Positions 1 through 8,859 of a stretch of 64,000 bases of DNA are shown piece by piece. Source of the stretch: JACKNG01 sp050184115 (GTDB taxonomy: Bacteria > Pseudomonadota > Gammaproteobacteria > Ga0077536); NCBI GenBank assembly GCA_050184115.1, contig JBFXAQ010000009.1, positions 1-64,000 on the forward strand, given 5' to 3'. Within the stretch, counting starts at the first letter, position 1. Every line of letters begins with the position of its first letter. Position numbers and translations under genes: made by a program. The notes under the pieces are model-generated. The model made no database searches, was not told where the DNA came from, and saw only the letters and a list, made by a program, of their open reading frames with translations.

Positions 1-26
1 GCGTTACGCTTCTTCTCGGTGGTCAT
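1..26 (-). CDS. Start of an unidentified protein, cut by the window edge
   Basis: The first eight codons of a minus-strand gene are visible, reading MTTEKKRN. An AGAGGAG ribosome binding site lies about 6 bases upstream of the ATG, which makes the start credible. The product cannot be named because the gene continues outside the window. The roughly 290 bases between this start and the next plus-strand gene hold the presumed divergent promoters; no other gene is visible there. Confidence 0.5.
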
Positions 27-319
27 GGCGCTCTCCTCTGAGAGTAGGTCGACTTGCACAATCAACCTCTTGCCATGACCACCCCTCCGCTCTCAAGCGG
101 TTGTGCACATAAATCCGGACACTACCGCGCGCGGGGGCACGTTGTCGCTTACCCGGTGTGATCGACGCCGCAGGCCGGATGCGTCTGGAAGTGAACGTCG
201 TCACAGCTGCCGGGGGAACTCGACCGCTTTCCGGCCAGGCGTGAACTTCGTCCTGCCCCAGCGCGCGCTGCTCTGCTTCCCTTCTCGGCGTACAGGACAA
301 ACACCGCGAGGGTAACGAC

Positions 320-853
320 ATGAATCCCGAAGAACGGACCCAACCGAATCCAAACGACCCGGCGCGCACGGTGGCACCGGCGCGGCGCACGACGACCGTC
401 GTCGCGTTGGTCAGCGGAACCGTGATCGGCGTGCTGGTTGCCGGCGGTATCACCTGGGCGGCGCTCCACGACGGTGCGGGCGACGCGGAGTCGAGTGCCA
501 CGACGACGGACGTCGCCACGGCCCCTGCAGCGACACCCGCTCACGCCGCGTCACCGCCGGCGAGCGGCACGCCGGCGCAGCGGCCACGCGAGAACTGCGC
601 CACCCACCTGGGCGAAGCCCAACGTGACAACCGCCGCGTGCTCGAGCACGGCGCGCTCGGCGCCATGGTCGGAGCCGGCACCGGTGCTGCCGGCGGCGTC
701 ATCGCCGACGGTGGCGACGGCGCCGGCAAGGGTGCCGGGATCGGTGCCGTAGTCGGTGCCGTGGCCGGCACCCTGCACGGGCTGACCGGCGAGAACGAGC
801 GTGTCGGTGCCGCCGAACGCGCCTACCGGGACTGCCTCGCGCGCAACGACTGA
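320..853 (+). CDS. Membrane-anchored glycine-zipper protein of unknown function
   Basis: The 177-residue product has a charged, Pro-rich N-terminus, one hydrophobic helix at about residues 26-48, an Ala/Thr/Pro-rich linker, then a glycine-zipper stretch at about 110-155 with many GxxxG-type spacings, flanked by single cysteines (about 93 and 172). Glycine zippers of this kind occur in small envelope proteins of the Gly-zipper/YMGG class, which are thought to insert in or associate with membranes. The signal-anchor start and the GAGGGTAACGAC sequence before the ATG support this frame. The next gene follows 78 bases downstream on the same strand, so the two may be co-transcribed. No specific function can be assigned. 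Confidence 0.6.
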   Translation: MNPEERTQPNPNDPARTVAPARRTTTVVALVSGTVIGVLVAGGITWAALHDGAGDAESSATTTDVATAPAATPAHAASPPASGTPAQRPRENCATHLGEAQRDNRRVLEHGALGAMVGAGTGAAGGVIADGGDGAGKGAGIGAVVGAVAGTLHGLTGENERVGAAERAYRDCLARND

Positions 854-931
854 CGCACCCTTACCGGTACATCCGGCACCTGCTGCACCGACCCGGCCGG
901 CAACTTCCCAGGACATGCAGGGAGAATCACC

Positions 932-1348
932 ATGAACACCAGGCTTGCAACCATCGCGCTGCTCGGCACGCTAGCCGCCCACCCCACGTCGTCGACGGCC
1001 GCCCAACTCACGTCCGACGCCACGCTCGCCCGCCATCTCGCCCTGGAGGCCGAGTATCGGCCCGCCGGCGAGGTACGCGGCACGCTGACCAACGTCGGCG
1101 AACGACCGATCGCTGACATCGTGCTGCTGGTCCGCCACGGCTGGCTGTGGCGCGACGAGCTGCACCCCGGCCCGGACGACCCGTCCTGGGCCGATTACGT
1201 GACCGTCGACGAACACCTCGAACCCGGCGCCTCGACCACCTTCGTGTACCGTCCGGCGGTGGCGCCGCCGCAGCGCGACGACGGCCGCTTCACACGCGAC
1301 ATCGAGGTGGTTGGCGCGACGGTCTACCGCTACGCGAAGCCGAATTGA
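932..1348 (+). CDS. Secreted hypothetical protein
   Basis: The 138-residue product starts with a signal-peptide-like segment (MNTRLATIALLGTLAAHP, cleavage probably after the following Ala-rich stretch near residue 24). The remainder looks like a single beta-sandwich of the kind that presents extra-cytoplasmic domains: 'GEVRGTLTNVGERPIADI' resembles the first strands of FxLYD/DUF-type domains that describe 'difference from parent' folds. The AGGGAGA ribosome site is well placed. It probably lies in an operon with the glycine-zipper protein upstream. A GC-only hairpin-like stretch (about 1361-1387) follows the stop. Function unknown. Confidence 0.55.
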   Translation: MNTRLATIALLGTLAAHPTSSTAAQLTSDATLARHLALEAEYRPAGEVRGTLTNVGERPIADIVLLVRHGWLWRDELHPGPDDPSWADYVTVDEHLEPGASTTFVYRPAVAPPQRDDGRFTRDIEVVGATVYRYAKPN

Positions 1349-1399
1349 GCCCGACCTCGTCCCCCGGGGCACGCCCCCGGGGGGGGAATCCCCGCTCCC

Positions 1400-1543
1400 T
1401 CACCGCGCGGTCGCCGTCAGCACGCCGAGAGCAGGGTCGACGAGATCGGCCCGGATCATGCCGAGCACGACCCACGCGATCCGACGGAAGCGTTCGACGC
1501 AGGCGACGATGATGATCGCAGCGATGCCCATCCGAGCCACCGA
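1400..1543 (-). pseudogene. Truncated, internally deleted copy of the 3' end of the TerC/YjbE-family gene
   Basis: Reading minus, this stretch encodes SVARMGIAA...ERFRRIAWV then a short jump to LGMIRADLVDPALGVLTATA. That closely matches the last 55 or so residues of the intact TerC-family protein at 5292-6026 (SVALMGIAA...ERFRWIAWV...LGMIWAGFVDPELGVLAATG). DNA identity is also high. The copy lacks 24 bases, exactly the segment lying between two GCCGAG direct repeats in the intact gene, so a slippage-type in-frame deletion removed eight residues. Upstream homology stops abruptly after the Ala-Thr-Asp codons. It has no start of its own and is most likely non-functional. The remaining sequence from 1544 to 1727 shows no gene. 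Confidence 0.8.
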
Positions 1544-1727
1544 CGCAGATGTGGGTGCCCCGGTATTGGCGCCCAGGGCCGGCCGCGGCGAAGACATCGT
1601 CGTGACTCGCTCCCAGCGGAAGGCAACTGCATCAAGCGCCGTCGATGGCATCGAGCCAGGTCGACAGCCAAGGTGAACCTTCAACGGTTTCCAGTCGCGC
1701 AACCGGGCGGCGGCATGTCATGTCGCG

Positions 1728-3914
1728 TCAGGTACCGACGCCGCCGTCGCGGTGTCCGGTCGCTGCGCGACGCCCTGCCCGCTGGCGAGCTGCGAATCGC
1801 ATCATGGCCGCGAGGACGGCACAGGTGAACGCCACGTTCATCGCCCAGCCCGCGACCTGCGACCACCGTTGCTGTCGAGCGAGCCGGTGCTGCGCGTCCG
1901 CGCGGGCGAAGTCGGGTTCCTGGCATTGGCGCCCGAAATTCCCGGCCCACGGTACCAACGCGCCTTCGTCGACGTAGCGTGCATACCAGCGCCGCGCAAG
2001 CTCGGGCTCCCGCGCGTTGTACCAGCCCGCACCGTGGCACAGCACGGCGGCAAACGCCTGCGAGCGCGGCGGTAACAGGTCGGCCGCATTGTCGAGGTAG
2101 CGCGCGCCGACGAAGCGATAGTGAAAGCGCTGATCGATTTCGGCCCGGGTCGCGAGCAGGCGTCGATCCTCGTCAGCCGCCATCCACTCGGCTGGCGCCG
2201 GCCGCGGTCTTGTTTCGTAATCTCCGGACACGATGTGAAAATCCGGTGCGAGTTCGTAGCCAATGATTTCCATGCCATCACGGGCCAGCATGCGCGCCGC
2301 TTCGAACCAGCCGCGCGCACGTTCGATCGGGTCGTTGGCAAGATTGCGCGCACGTCGCACGGCGTCGGCGAGCGCCAGCGCGGAGTGCTGCTCGTCGACG
2401 GCATCGAAGTATGGTGCCGCGTCCTGCGCTCGTCCTTCGCGCAGCAGGCGCCGGGCCAGCACGCCGCGCAACATCGTGAGCGGGTCTCGCTGCACCCAGG
2501 GCACGCCCATAGCCGGTGTGCCGGCATCGCCCCGCGCAGCCGAACGGGCATCGACGAACCGGCGCAGGTCGTCGGTATCGACCAGGCGTTCGGCCACGTA
2601 GGCGAGATCGACCTGATATACACGTGCGGCCAGCAGGTGTTCGAGGGCCGCGACGTAATCACCCTGTGCCAGCGCCAGCACGCCGCGTTCGGCGTCCACC
2701 CGGCAGGCTACTGGCGCACCACGTGCGAACACCGAGTCGATGTTCATGGACCACGATTCGTCGCCGCCCAGGGTCATCCGCCCGCGCGCCAGCGCAGCCC
2801 GCGCCCACTCGCGATCACCGCGGCGCAGGGCGAGCTTGGCCGCGATCCAGGTTGCAAGACCGGTGTCGTCCAGGTCGACGATGCGTTGGGCGCGCGCGAA
2901 GTCGCCCTGCGCATACGCCAGGGCCGCGAGACGGTCGAGGCCTGCAATCCCATGCAAGCCCGCTTGTTCGAAGGCGTCGAGCAAAGGCCCGAGATCTGGC
3001 GCCACGCGTGGCTGGCTGAACCCGAAAGCGACCAGCAAGCGGGCCACGCGAGGCTGCTCCAGCACGTTCCGTTGTTGTGCCGGGTCGGCGGCGATGCGCC
3101 AGAGGAGTTCGCGGAGCGAGTCGTAGCCGATCTGCGAGCCGTGTTCCGCCTGTTCGAGGTACAGGCTCGCGGCCAGCGGCAGGTCTCCGGCCGCAAGCGC
3201 ACTCAGGGCTTCTTCGCCCAGGCTCGCCACGGCGAGCCCGAGCGGATCGGGCCAGCCATCCCTGACCAGGCTCCGCACCCGCCGGAACGGTTCGCCCGCT
3301 TCCGCATGGCGTCCCTGTTCCTGGCGCACCCGTCCCTGCATGTACGCAGCCCACACCGCCCGTGGGCGGCCATCGGCAGCAGGGAGGTCGAGGACGGCCT
3401 GGAAGCGCGCAAACGCACGTTCCAGGTGTTCCTGTGCGACGGGGACAACCTCGGATTTCGCCGAACCGAAGAAACGTCGTGTCGGTGCAGCACGAAGAAA
3501 CGCCACCGCACCCGCGGTGTACTCACGCACCGCCTCTGGCAGGCCGGTACCGGCCGCGTAGGCGCTGTCGTCATCGCGCTGCCGGCGCATGGCGGCAATG
3601 CGGGCAGCGAACGCACCGGAGGCCTCCCGCGCTTCGAAGTCACCACGCGACCCCGACGCACTCGACGATGGCAGCCTACGCCCTTGCCATGGGCGGGACG
3701 TGTCTACGGCTTCGTTCACTTCGAAGGCGTCGGCCGGCGGACGGCGCTGACGTTCGAACTCGAAATCGAACATGCCCTCGGGCGCCGCCAGCAATGCCTG
3801 TTCCCGCTCCTCGAACAACGGCAACCACCAGCCGGGGCCGCAGGCGGAAGAGAGGCCCGGCCCTGCTGCAACGAGGGCGACGAGCAGGCGAGTGGCGAGG
3901 CTAGCGCGCGACAT
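1728..3914 (-). CDS. Large exported helical-repeat protein with C-terminal membrane helix
   Basis: The 728-residue product has an N-terminal signal (about residues 5-25, ending near ACGPGWW), long Ala/Leu/Arg-rich helical stretches that look like degenerate tetratricopeptide or Sel1-type repeats (for example around 'GRHAEAGEPFRRV' and 'LAALAYAQGDFARAQRI'), and one hydrophobic helix near residues 690-706 followed by a basic tail. It is probably periplasmic and tethered at its C-terminus. Its ATG lies inside the end of the upstream DUF3142-like gene (14-base overlap), so translation is coupled and the two products probably act together. I do not recognise the family. Confidence 0.65.
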   Translation of the reverse strand: MSRASLATRLLVALVAAGPGLSSACGPGWWLPLFEEREQALLAAPEGMFDFEFERQRRPPADAFEVNEAVDTSRPWQGRRLPSSSASGSRGDFEAREASGAFAARIAAMRRQRDDDSAYAAGTGLPEAVREYTAGAVAFLRAAPTRRFFGSAKSEVVPVAQEHLERAFARFQAVLDLPAADGRPRAVWAAYMQGRVRQEQGRHAEAGEPFRRVRSLVRDGWPDPLGLAVASLGEEALSALAAGDLPLAASLYLEQAEHGSQIGYDSLRELLWRIAADPAQQRNVLEQPRVARLLVAFGFSQPRVAPDLGPLLDAFEQAGLHGIAGLDRLAALAYAQGDFARAQRIVDLDDTGLATWIAAKLALRRGDREWARAALARGRMTLGGDESWSMNIDSVFARGAPVACRVDAERGVLALAQGDYVAALEHLLAARVYQVDLAYVAERLVDTDDLRRFVDARSAARGDAGTPAMGVPWVQRDPLTMLRGVLARRLLREGRAQDAAPYFDAVDEQHSALALADAVRRARNLANDPIERARGWFEAARMLARDGMEIIGYELAPDFHIVSGDYETRPRPAPAEWMAADEDRRLLATRAEIDQRFHYRFVGARYLDNAADLLPPRSQAFAAVLCHGAGWYNAREPELARRWYARYVDEGALVPWAGNFGRQCQEPDFARADAQHRLARQQRWSQVAGWAMNVAFTCAVLAAMMRFAARQRAGRRAATGHRDGGVGT

Positions 3915-5124
3915 ACATCAGCACCGGGCCATCCTCGCAGCGCATCCAGCCGGCCGTGGCCGAGCTTCCCGCGCGCAGATCAGCGGGCCGCTGCCGCTCG
4001 AGGCGCGCGCGCCCGCGACGCGACCACTCATAACCGTTGACGCCATCACCCGCCGGGCAGCGCCCGGCGCCGAGCACGAGCGCACCGGGCAGGGTGCCGT
4101 CGAGGTTGCCGCGATTGGACACGATCACGTCGTAGGCACCGGCGCTCAGCTTGTGCAGGGTCACCTCGATTGCGTTCACCAAGGGTTCGTCATGCACCAC
4201 CGCGCGCCATGTCGCCAGGCTCCAGGCACGGCGATCGTGGCGATTCGGCAGGCGGAACCAGCTGAACCCGCGCAGTGCTTTCGGCGGCGCGCGGCTCAGT
4301 CGCTGGACCAGTTGCTGGACCTCGCGCGGATCGGCCGCGAGTTCACGGGCCGCTGTCGGGGCTGGGCCCCGCGACGCCTCGCTCTCGACGTACTCGACGG
4401 CACCGCTCTCGCTCCAGGCCACCCGCGAGCCGTAGGTCGGCAAGGCCAGGCGCATCGCGCGCGGTGCCCGGGCAGCGAAACGCTCTACCCACCGCAGTGC
4501 GTTGGGGGCGGAAAACAGGGCACGGTCCGGATTGTCCACCGAGTGGACCTGCAGCACGGCTTCGTCGACCACCGCCAGCACGTCGTCGAGAGCCCTACTG
4601 TCCAACCATGTCGGCAAAGCGGTGATCGCAAGGTACGCCTGCGCGGCCGGCAGTTGTTTCGCCTGGCGCAGGAACGCGGCATAGGCCGGCAGCCGCGAGG
4701 TCGGGCAGTCATAGTCGATTTCGATACCGCGCACGGCAGTCCCGCCAGCCACGGCACGCGTGACGCTGCGCCGCACGACTTCGATCCATCGGGGTTGCGC
4801 GCGCGCCTCCAGGCGGCCATCGATACGGACGACGAGGACCACCGGCCGCTGCGCGGCGGCGAGGACGGCGCTGTCGTAGTTCACTTCGTGGATGCTCCCG
4901 CGCGCGTCGATCTCAGCCGCGAGCACGCGCCAGCCTCGCACGTCCGGCGCGGCCGCCATGACGGCCTCGCCCACCGCGGCGGACCACCTGCGCTGCCAGA
5001 TGTAGGCGTCGTGGTCGATGTGTGGCGTCGCCGGCTGACAGCCGCTCGCCAGGACCACGATCGCGCTCAAGGCCATGGAGGTGATGACCGCGCACGGACC
5101 GCGCCGACCGACTCTACTGCGCAC
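3901..5124 (-). CDS. DUF3142-like lipoprotein
   Basis: The proposed GTG start gives a 407-residue lipoprotein precursor: basic n-region (RSRVGRR), hydrophobic core MALSAIVVLASGC with lipobox LASGC, then the mature chain. A longer ATG frame reaches 5214 but adds residues unlike a signal peptide. The mature part contains 'VVLVVRIDGRL', 'VRGIEIDYDCPTSRLPAYAAFL' and 'ALPTWLD', a TIM-barrel-like pattern matching DUF3142, a bacterial family of uncharacterised lipoproteins that resembles glycoside-hydrolase barrels. 'EIDYD' sits where GH18-like enzymes keep acidic catalytic residues. The reading frame overlaps the downstream helical-repeat gene, suggesting a paired outer- or inner-membrane complex. 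Family assignment is from memory of motifs. Confidence 0.65.
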   Translation of the reverse strand: MRSRVGRRGPCAVITSMALSAIVVLASGCQPATPHIDHDAYIWQRRWSAAVGEAVMAAAPDVRGWRVLAAEIDARGSIHEVNYDSAVLAAAQRPVVLVVRIDGRLEARAQPRWIEVVRRSVTRAVAGGTAVRGIEIDYDCPTSRLPAYAAFLRQAKQLPAAQAYLAITALPTWLDSRALDDVLAVVDEAVLQVHSVDNPDRALFSAPNALRWVERFAARAPRAMRLALPTYGSRVAWSESGAVEYVESEASRGPAPTAARELAADPREVQQLVQRLSRAPPKALRGFSWFRLPNRHDRRAWSLATWRAVVHDEPLVNAIEVTLHKLSAGAYDVIVSNRGNLDGTLPGALVLGAGRCPAGDGVNGYEWSRRGRARLERQRPADLRAGSSATAGWMRCEDGPVLMYVAR

Positions 5125-5291
5125 TGCCGACTTCCCGTAACGGCTCTCCGGCGCGGCACGACGCCCGCCACCGGCAGCCACGCCGGCGATGGCACACACG
5201 GCCCGCGACAGCAACGACTCGCCTCGATGCCAGGCGCAGGGTCATGCCACAAGTCCGCGTCGCGCAGGTGGGCATCCCCGCCCGGCGCCCG

Positions 5292-6026
5292 TCAGGTCCC
5301 CGTCGCCGCCAGTACGCCGAGTTCCGGGTCGACGAACCCGGCCCAGATCATGCCGAGCGCGACGTAGAGGATGACGCCGAGGCCGACCCAGGCAATCCAG
5401 CGGAAGCGTTCGATGTAGGCCGCGATGACGTTCGCCGCGATGCCCATCAGGGCCACCGACAGGGCGAGGCCGACGATGAGGATGCCCGGGTGTTCGCGCG
5501 CCGCGCCGGCCACGGCGAGTACGTTGTCGAGGCTCATCGAGACGTCGGCGAGCGCCACCGCCCAGGCCGCGCCGGCGAAACTCTTCGCCGCGGCGAGACC
5601 GCTGTGCTGGTCGCCCGTGACCTCGGGCGAGCCGGGCGACTCGTCGCGCGCGGGCCTGAGTTCGCGGTACATGCGCCAAGCCACCCACAGCAGCAACAGG
5701 CCGCCGGCGAGGATGAGACCGACGATCCCCATCAGCCAGCTCACCCCAAGGGCGAAGACCACGCGCAGCACGAGGGCCGCGACCACGCCGATGGCGATGA
5801 CCTTGTGACGCTGCGCCGGCGGCAGGCCGGCGGCCAGCGCGCCGACGACGATGGCGTTGTCACCGGCCAGCACGATGTCGATCAGCAGCACCTGGACGAA
5901 GGCTGCCATGGTTGCCGGTGAACCGAGGTTGGTGAAATCGGCCGTGATCGCCGACCACACGTCGCCGCCGGCGAGGCTGCCGGCGGCACCCGCGGCGGCA
6001 CCGACGACGAGCGCGGCGGCGCTCAT
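5292..6026 (-). CDS. TerC/YjbE-family integral membrane protein
   Basis: The 244-residue product has about seven hydrophobic helices and the two family signatures containing acidic residues in membrane segments: 'DIVLAGDNAIVVG' in the first half and 'DVSMSLDNVLAVAG' in the second, which arise from an internal duplication. This matches the YjbE branch of the TerC family, implicated in metal (manganese) export or metalation of secreted proteins. The start MSAAALVVG is chosen because 34 upstream in-frame residues look non-coding. YjbE genes are often controlled by a yybP-ykoY manganese riboswitch; I looked in the 240 bases upstream and could not recognise its conserved loops. A damaged copy of its 3' end lies near position 1400. 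Confidence 0.85.
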   Translation of the reverse strand: MSAAALVVGAAAGAAGSLAGGDVWSAITADFTNLGSPATMAAFVQVLLIDIVLAGDNAIVVGALAAGLPPAQRHKVIAIGVVAALVLRVVFALGVSWLMGIVGLILAGGLLLLWVAWRMYRELRPARDESPGSPEVTGDQHSGLAAAKSFAGAAWAVALADVSMSLDNVLAVAGAAREHPGILIVGLALSVALMGIAANVIAAYIERFRWIAWVGLGVILYVALGMIWAGFVDPELGVLAATGT

Positions 6027-6264
6027 CGGACCGCTCGCCGATATCGCGGGGCACTGACGTCGCAGGGTGGGCTGACCATGACGGGAAACTCTCGTCGGGA
6101 TGGGGGCGCGCGGCGCCGCGCCGCGCAATCAGACGCCAGATCGCGCGACTTGTCGAGATCCCGCGGCGCCACCGGGCAACGTACAGACCGCAGCCGTGTG
6201 ACCTCGCCGGCGCGGCGCGGTATGGACCGCGGTCGCGTGACGACGAAGTAGGCGCGACAACGGG

Positions 6265-6924
6265 TCAGTGTGGCGTGCCGCCCGGTTGCGGAATGGGTGC
6301 GTCGTTCGGCACGACGAAGCCCCGCTGCACCGCCGGGCGCGCCGCGATCGCGCGGTACCAGCGCAGCACGTGCGGGTAGGCGGCGAAGTCGACACCCTGC
6401 CATTCGTAGCGGGCGATCCAGGGCCAGGTCGCGATGTCGGCAATGCTGTAGTCGTCGCCGGCGAGATAGGCGCGATCGGCGAGACGGCGATCGAGCACGC
6501 CGTAGAGCCGATCGGCCTCGCCGCGGTAGCGCTCGCGCGCGTACTCGGACTTGTCCGGATTGAAGTGCACGAAGTGATGCGCCTGGCCGAGCATCGGCCC
6601 GGCGCCACCCATCTGCCACATCAGCCACTCGATGGTGCGCCAGCGCGACTCGCCTTCGCTGGGCAGGAAACGCCCGTGACGCTCGGCGAGGTAGAGCAGG
6701 ATCGCGCCCGATTCCATCAGGCTCAGGCCGCTGTCGTGGTCGACGATGGCCGGGATCTTGTTGTTCGGACTGATGGCCAGGAATTCCGGTGCGAACTGCT
6801 GACCCTGGGTGATGTCGACCGCGTGCACGCGGTAGTCGAGGCCGAGTTCCTCCAGCAGGATGGACACCTTGCGACCGTTCGGCGTGGACCAGGTGTAGAG
6901 ATCGATCATGTTCGGCTCCGTCAT
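6265..6924 (-). CDS. Glutathione S-transferase family protein
   Basis: The 219-residue product has the N-terminal thioredoxin-like domain with 'LYTWSTPNGRKVSILLEELGLDY', the cis-Pro loop 'NKIPAIVDHD' and the ESGAILLYLA glutathione-binding motif, followed by the all-helical C-terminal domain with 'YLAGDDYSIADIATWPW' (N-capping box). This is typical of YghU/YfcG-type GSTs, which often act as disulfide-bond reductases or detoxifying transferases in the cytosol. MTEPNMIDLYTW is taken as the start; a second ATG five codons on is equally usable. It is divergent from the luciferase-like oxygenase gene with about 90 bases between them, and lies near a 2-hydroxychromene isomerase, which also belongs to the GST superfamily. 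Confidence 0.85.
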   Translation of the reverse strand: MTEPNMIDLYTWSTPNGRKVSILLEELGLDYRVHAVDITQGQQFAPEFLAISPNNKIPAIVDHDSGLSLMESGAILLYLAERHGRFLPSEGESRWRTIEWLMWQMGGAGPMLGQAHHFVHFNPDKSEYARERYRGEADRLYGVLDRRLADRAYLAGDDYSIADIATWPWIARYEWQGVDFAAYPHVLRWYRAIAARPAVQRGFVVPNDAPIPQPGGTPH

Positions 6925-7016
6925 GACGCGTCGGCGTCCGGGTCCGGCAATGGCCAGATCCCACACACCCCGCAGGGTTCCCTATACTGCCGCCACGCTC
7001 ATCGGGGAGGACAGGC

Positions 7017-8042
7017 GTGGCGCTCGCATTCGGCATCTTCGATCATCTCGACCAGAAACCAGAAGCGCCTGCGCGCACGCTGGCCGATCGCATCGAGGTC
7101 GTACGCGCCGCCGAGGCCGGTGGCTTCCGCGGCTACCACCTCGCCGAACATCACGGCACGCCGCTCGGGCTCGGCTCCTCGCCGGGCGTATTCCTCGCCG
7201 CCGTTGCCCAGGCCACGAGCCGGATCCGCCTCGGGCCGCTGGTCTACCTGTTGCCGCTCTACGAGCCTTTGCGCCTGCTCGAGGAGATCTGCCTGCTCGA
7301 CCATCTGAGCAATGGCCGCCTCGAAGTCGGCGTCGGACGCGGTATCTCGCCCATCGAGATCGGTTTCTTCGGCGTCGACCCGGCCGAGACCGCGGCCATG
7401 GCCGACGAGGCGCTGGCGGTGATCCGCGCGGGGCTCAGCCACGAACGCCTGACCTTCGAAGGCCGCTACTACCACTACCACGACGTGCCGATGGCGCTGC
7501 GGCCCCTGCAGGATCCGATCCCGTTCTGGTCGGCCTCGATGTCGCCAGAGGGCCTCGCTGCCGCCGCGCGCGGCGGCATGCACACCGCGGCGCTCGGCAA
7601 CGTCGACATGGTGCGCACGGCCCTCGCAACCTACCGCGCGGCGGCCAGCACCTGCGCCGAGGACCCGCTGCGCCGGCGCTTCGGCGTCACCGACCCGCTG
7701 CACGGCATGTACCGCATCGTGGTCGTCGCAGATACCGATGCGCAAGCCGAGCGCCTCGCCCGCCCCGCCTACCAGGACTGGTTCGCCAAGCTCATCAAGC
7801 TGTGGCGCGAACACGGCGTCGAGGCGCCGCACCTCGGTCCGCTCGACAGGTTCGAGGTCGCCGTCGACATCGGCATGACCGTCCACGGCTCGCCGGCCCG
7901 CGTCGCCGAGCAACTCGCCGCGCAGGTCGAGGCCAGCGGCGTCAACTACCTGCTGACCCAGCTCGCCTTCGGCGACCTGTCGCACGCCGCGGAGATGCGC
8001 TCGCTGGAACTGTTCGTCGAGCAGGTGATGCCGCGGCTGTGA
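7017..8042 (+). CDS. LLM-class flavin-dependent monooxygenase
   Basis: The 341-residue product belongs to the bacterial-luciferase-like fold: 'FDHLDQKPEAPARTLADRIEVVRAAEAGGF', 'YHLAEHHGTPLGLGSSPGVFLAAVAQ', 'TSRIRLGPLVYLLPLYEPLRLLEEICLLDHLSNGRLEVGVGRG' are the usual strands and helices around the FMNH2 site. Members oxidise diverse organic substrates with reduced flavin supplied by a partner reductase; the substrate cannot be predicted. The GTG start follows a GGGAGGAC ribosome site at good distance, and CTATACT about 40 bases upstream could be a -10 element. It converges on the isomerase gene downstream. Confidence 0.85.
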   Translation: MALAFGIFDHLDQKPEAPARTLADRIEVVRAAEAGGFRGYHLAEHHGTPLGLGSSPGVFLAAVAQATSRIRLGPLVYLLPLYEPLRLLEEICLLDHLSNGRLEVGVGRGISPIEIGFFGVDPAETAAMADEALAVIRAGLSHERLTFEGRYYHYHDVPMALRPLQDPIPFWSASMSPEGLAAAARGGMHTAALGNVDMVRTALATYRAAASTCAEDPLRRRFGVTDPLHGMYRIVVVADTDAQAERLARPAYQDWFAKLIKLWREHGVEAPHLGPLDRFEVAVDIGMTVHGSPARVAEQLAAQVEASGVNYLLTQLAFGDLSHAAEMRSLELFVEQVMPRL

Positions 8043-8062
8043 GCCGCGGTGCGACCGGCTCA
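8040..8062. terminator. Short convergent hairpin between two stop codons
   Basis: A perfect 7-base stem (TGAGCCG / CGGCTCA) with a 9-base loop spans the 17-base gap between converging genes and includes both stop codons. There is no U-tract, so it is at best a weak bidirectional terminator. Confidence 0.3.
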
Positions 8063-8632
8063 TCCGGCCAGGAATTCCTCGAGGAAATCCAGGCGATCGT
8101 TGCCCCAGAAGATCTGGTCGCCGACGACGAAGGTCGGTACGCCGATGACGCCGAGTTCCTGCGCCTCCTCCCAGTTGGCGGCGAGACGGCGCTGGTAGTC
8201 CGTGTTGGCGAGCGCGGCGGCCACGGCTGCTGCGTCGAGGCCGACCTGGCGTGCGACAGTTTCGAGCACGTCGGGCTGGCCGATGTCGCCACCCTCCGCC
8301 CATTCGCGCCACATCACCGCCTTCACGTAATCCTGTAGCAGGCCGGCCTCTTCGGCGGCGCAGGCGACGAGCCCGGCCGGGGTCGGGTCGGTCGTGATCG
8401 GCGGCGGCACGAACGGCACCCCGAGCCGCTTGCACCAGCGCTGCACGTCCTGGCGCGTCAGCGGTACCTTGACCTTGGCACGGTCGGGTGCCGAACGGCC
8501 GTCCCAGCCACCGAGCGTACGCCAGGCGATGCGCACGTCGAAACGCGCCAGGCGCTCGAACATCGAGTGCGAAGCGAGGTAGCAATAGGGACTGCGGAAG
8601 TTGAAGAAGATCTTGACCTCGGTCTGGCTCAT
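8060..8632 (-). CDS. 2-hydroxychromene-2-carboxylate isomerase / DsbA-like family protein
   Basis: The 190-residue product has the kappa-class GST (DsbA-fold) layout: 'FFNFRSPYCYLAS' at the N-terminus with Ser14 at the catalytic glutathione-contacting position, an inserted helical domain, and the C-terminal 'GVIGVPTFVVGDQIFWGNDRLDFLEEFL' thioredoxin-like half with cis-Pro. In naphthalene degradation this enzyme isomerises 2-hydroxychromene-2-carboxylate; many homologues act on other aromatic intermediates. It is cytosolic, without a signal peptide. Proximity to the aromatic cluster is suggestive only. Confidence 0.85.
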   Translation of the reverse strand: MSQTEVKIFFNFRSPYCYLASHSMFERLARFDVRIAWRTLGGWDGRSAPDRAKVKVPLTRQDVQRWCKRLGVPFVPPPITTDPTPAGLVACAAEEAGLLQDYVKAVMWREWAEGGDIGQPDVLETVARQVGLDAAAVAAALANTDYQRRLAANWEEAQELGVIGVPTFVVGDQIFWGNDRLDFLEEFLAG

Positions 8633-8859
8633 GCACGGGCTCCCCCTGAAGAACTGCCGCTATTCTAGGCCGCGCAGGCCGGCGAACTCGATGGTCCCCG
8701 TGCGCTTGCGAGCCCAGTTCGCACACCGCGAGCGCACCGTCGCGCGGACGTGGCATCGAGCGATCCGGCAATCTGTTACCCTGCCCGCGGCATGCGTGGA
8801 AACGGCGCCCCCCCGGCCGTTCCGGCACGCCCGGCACGACCACCGGCAGGGGAGCTAGC

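Noticed and set aside
2121..4040. Long plus-strand frame opposite the helical-repeat gene
   Set aside because: Arg/Gly/His-rich translation with no domains; explained by GC-driven antisense openness.
6027..6264. yybP-ykoY manganese riboswitch upstream of the TerC/YjbE-type gene
   Set aside because: The family is often riboswitch-controlled, but the conserved loop sequences could not be recognised in either register; a covariance-model search would be decisive.
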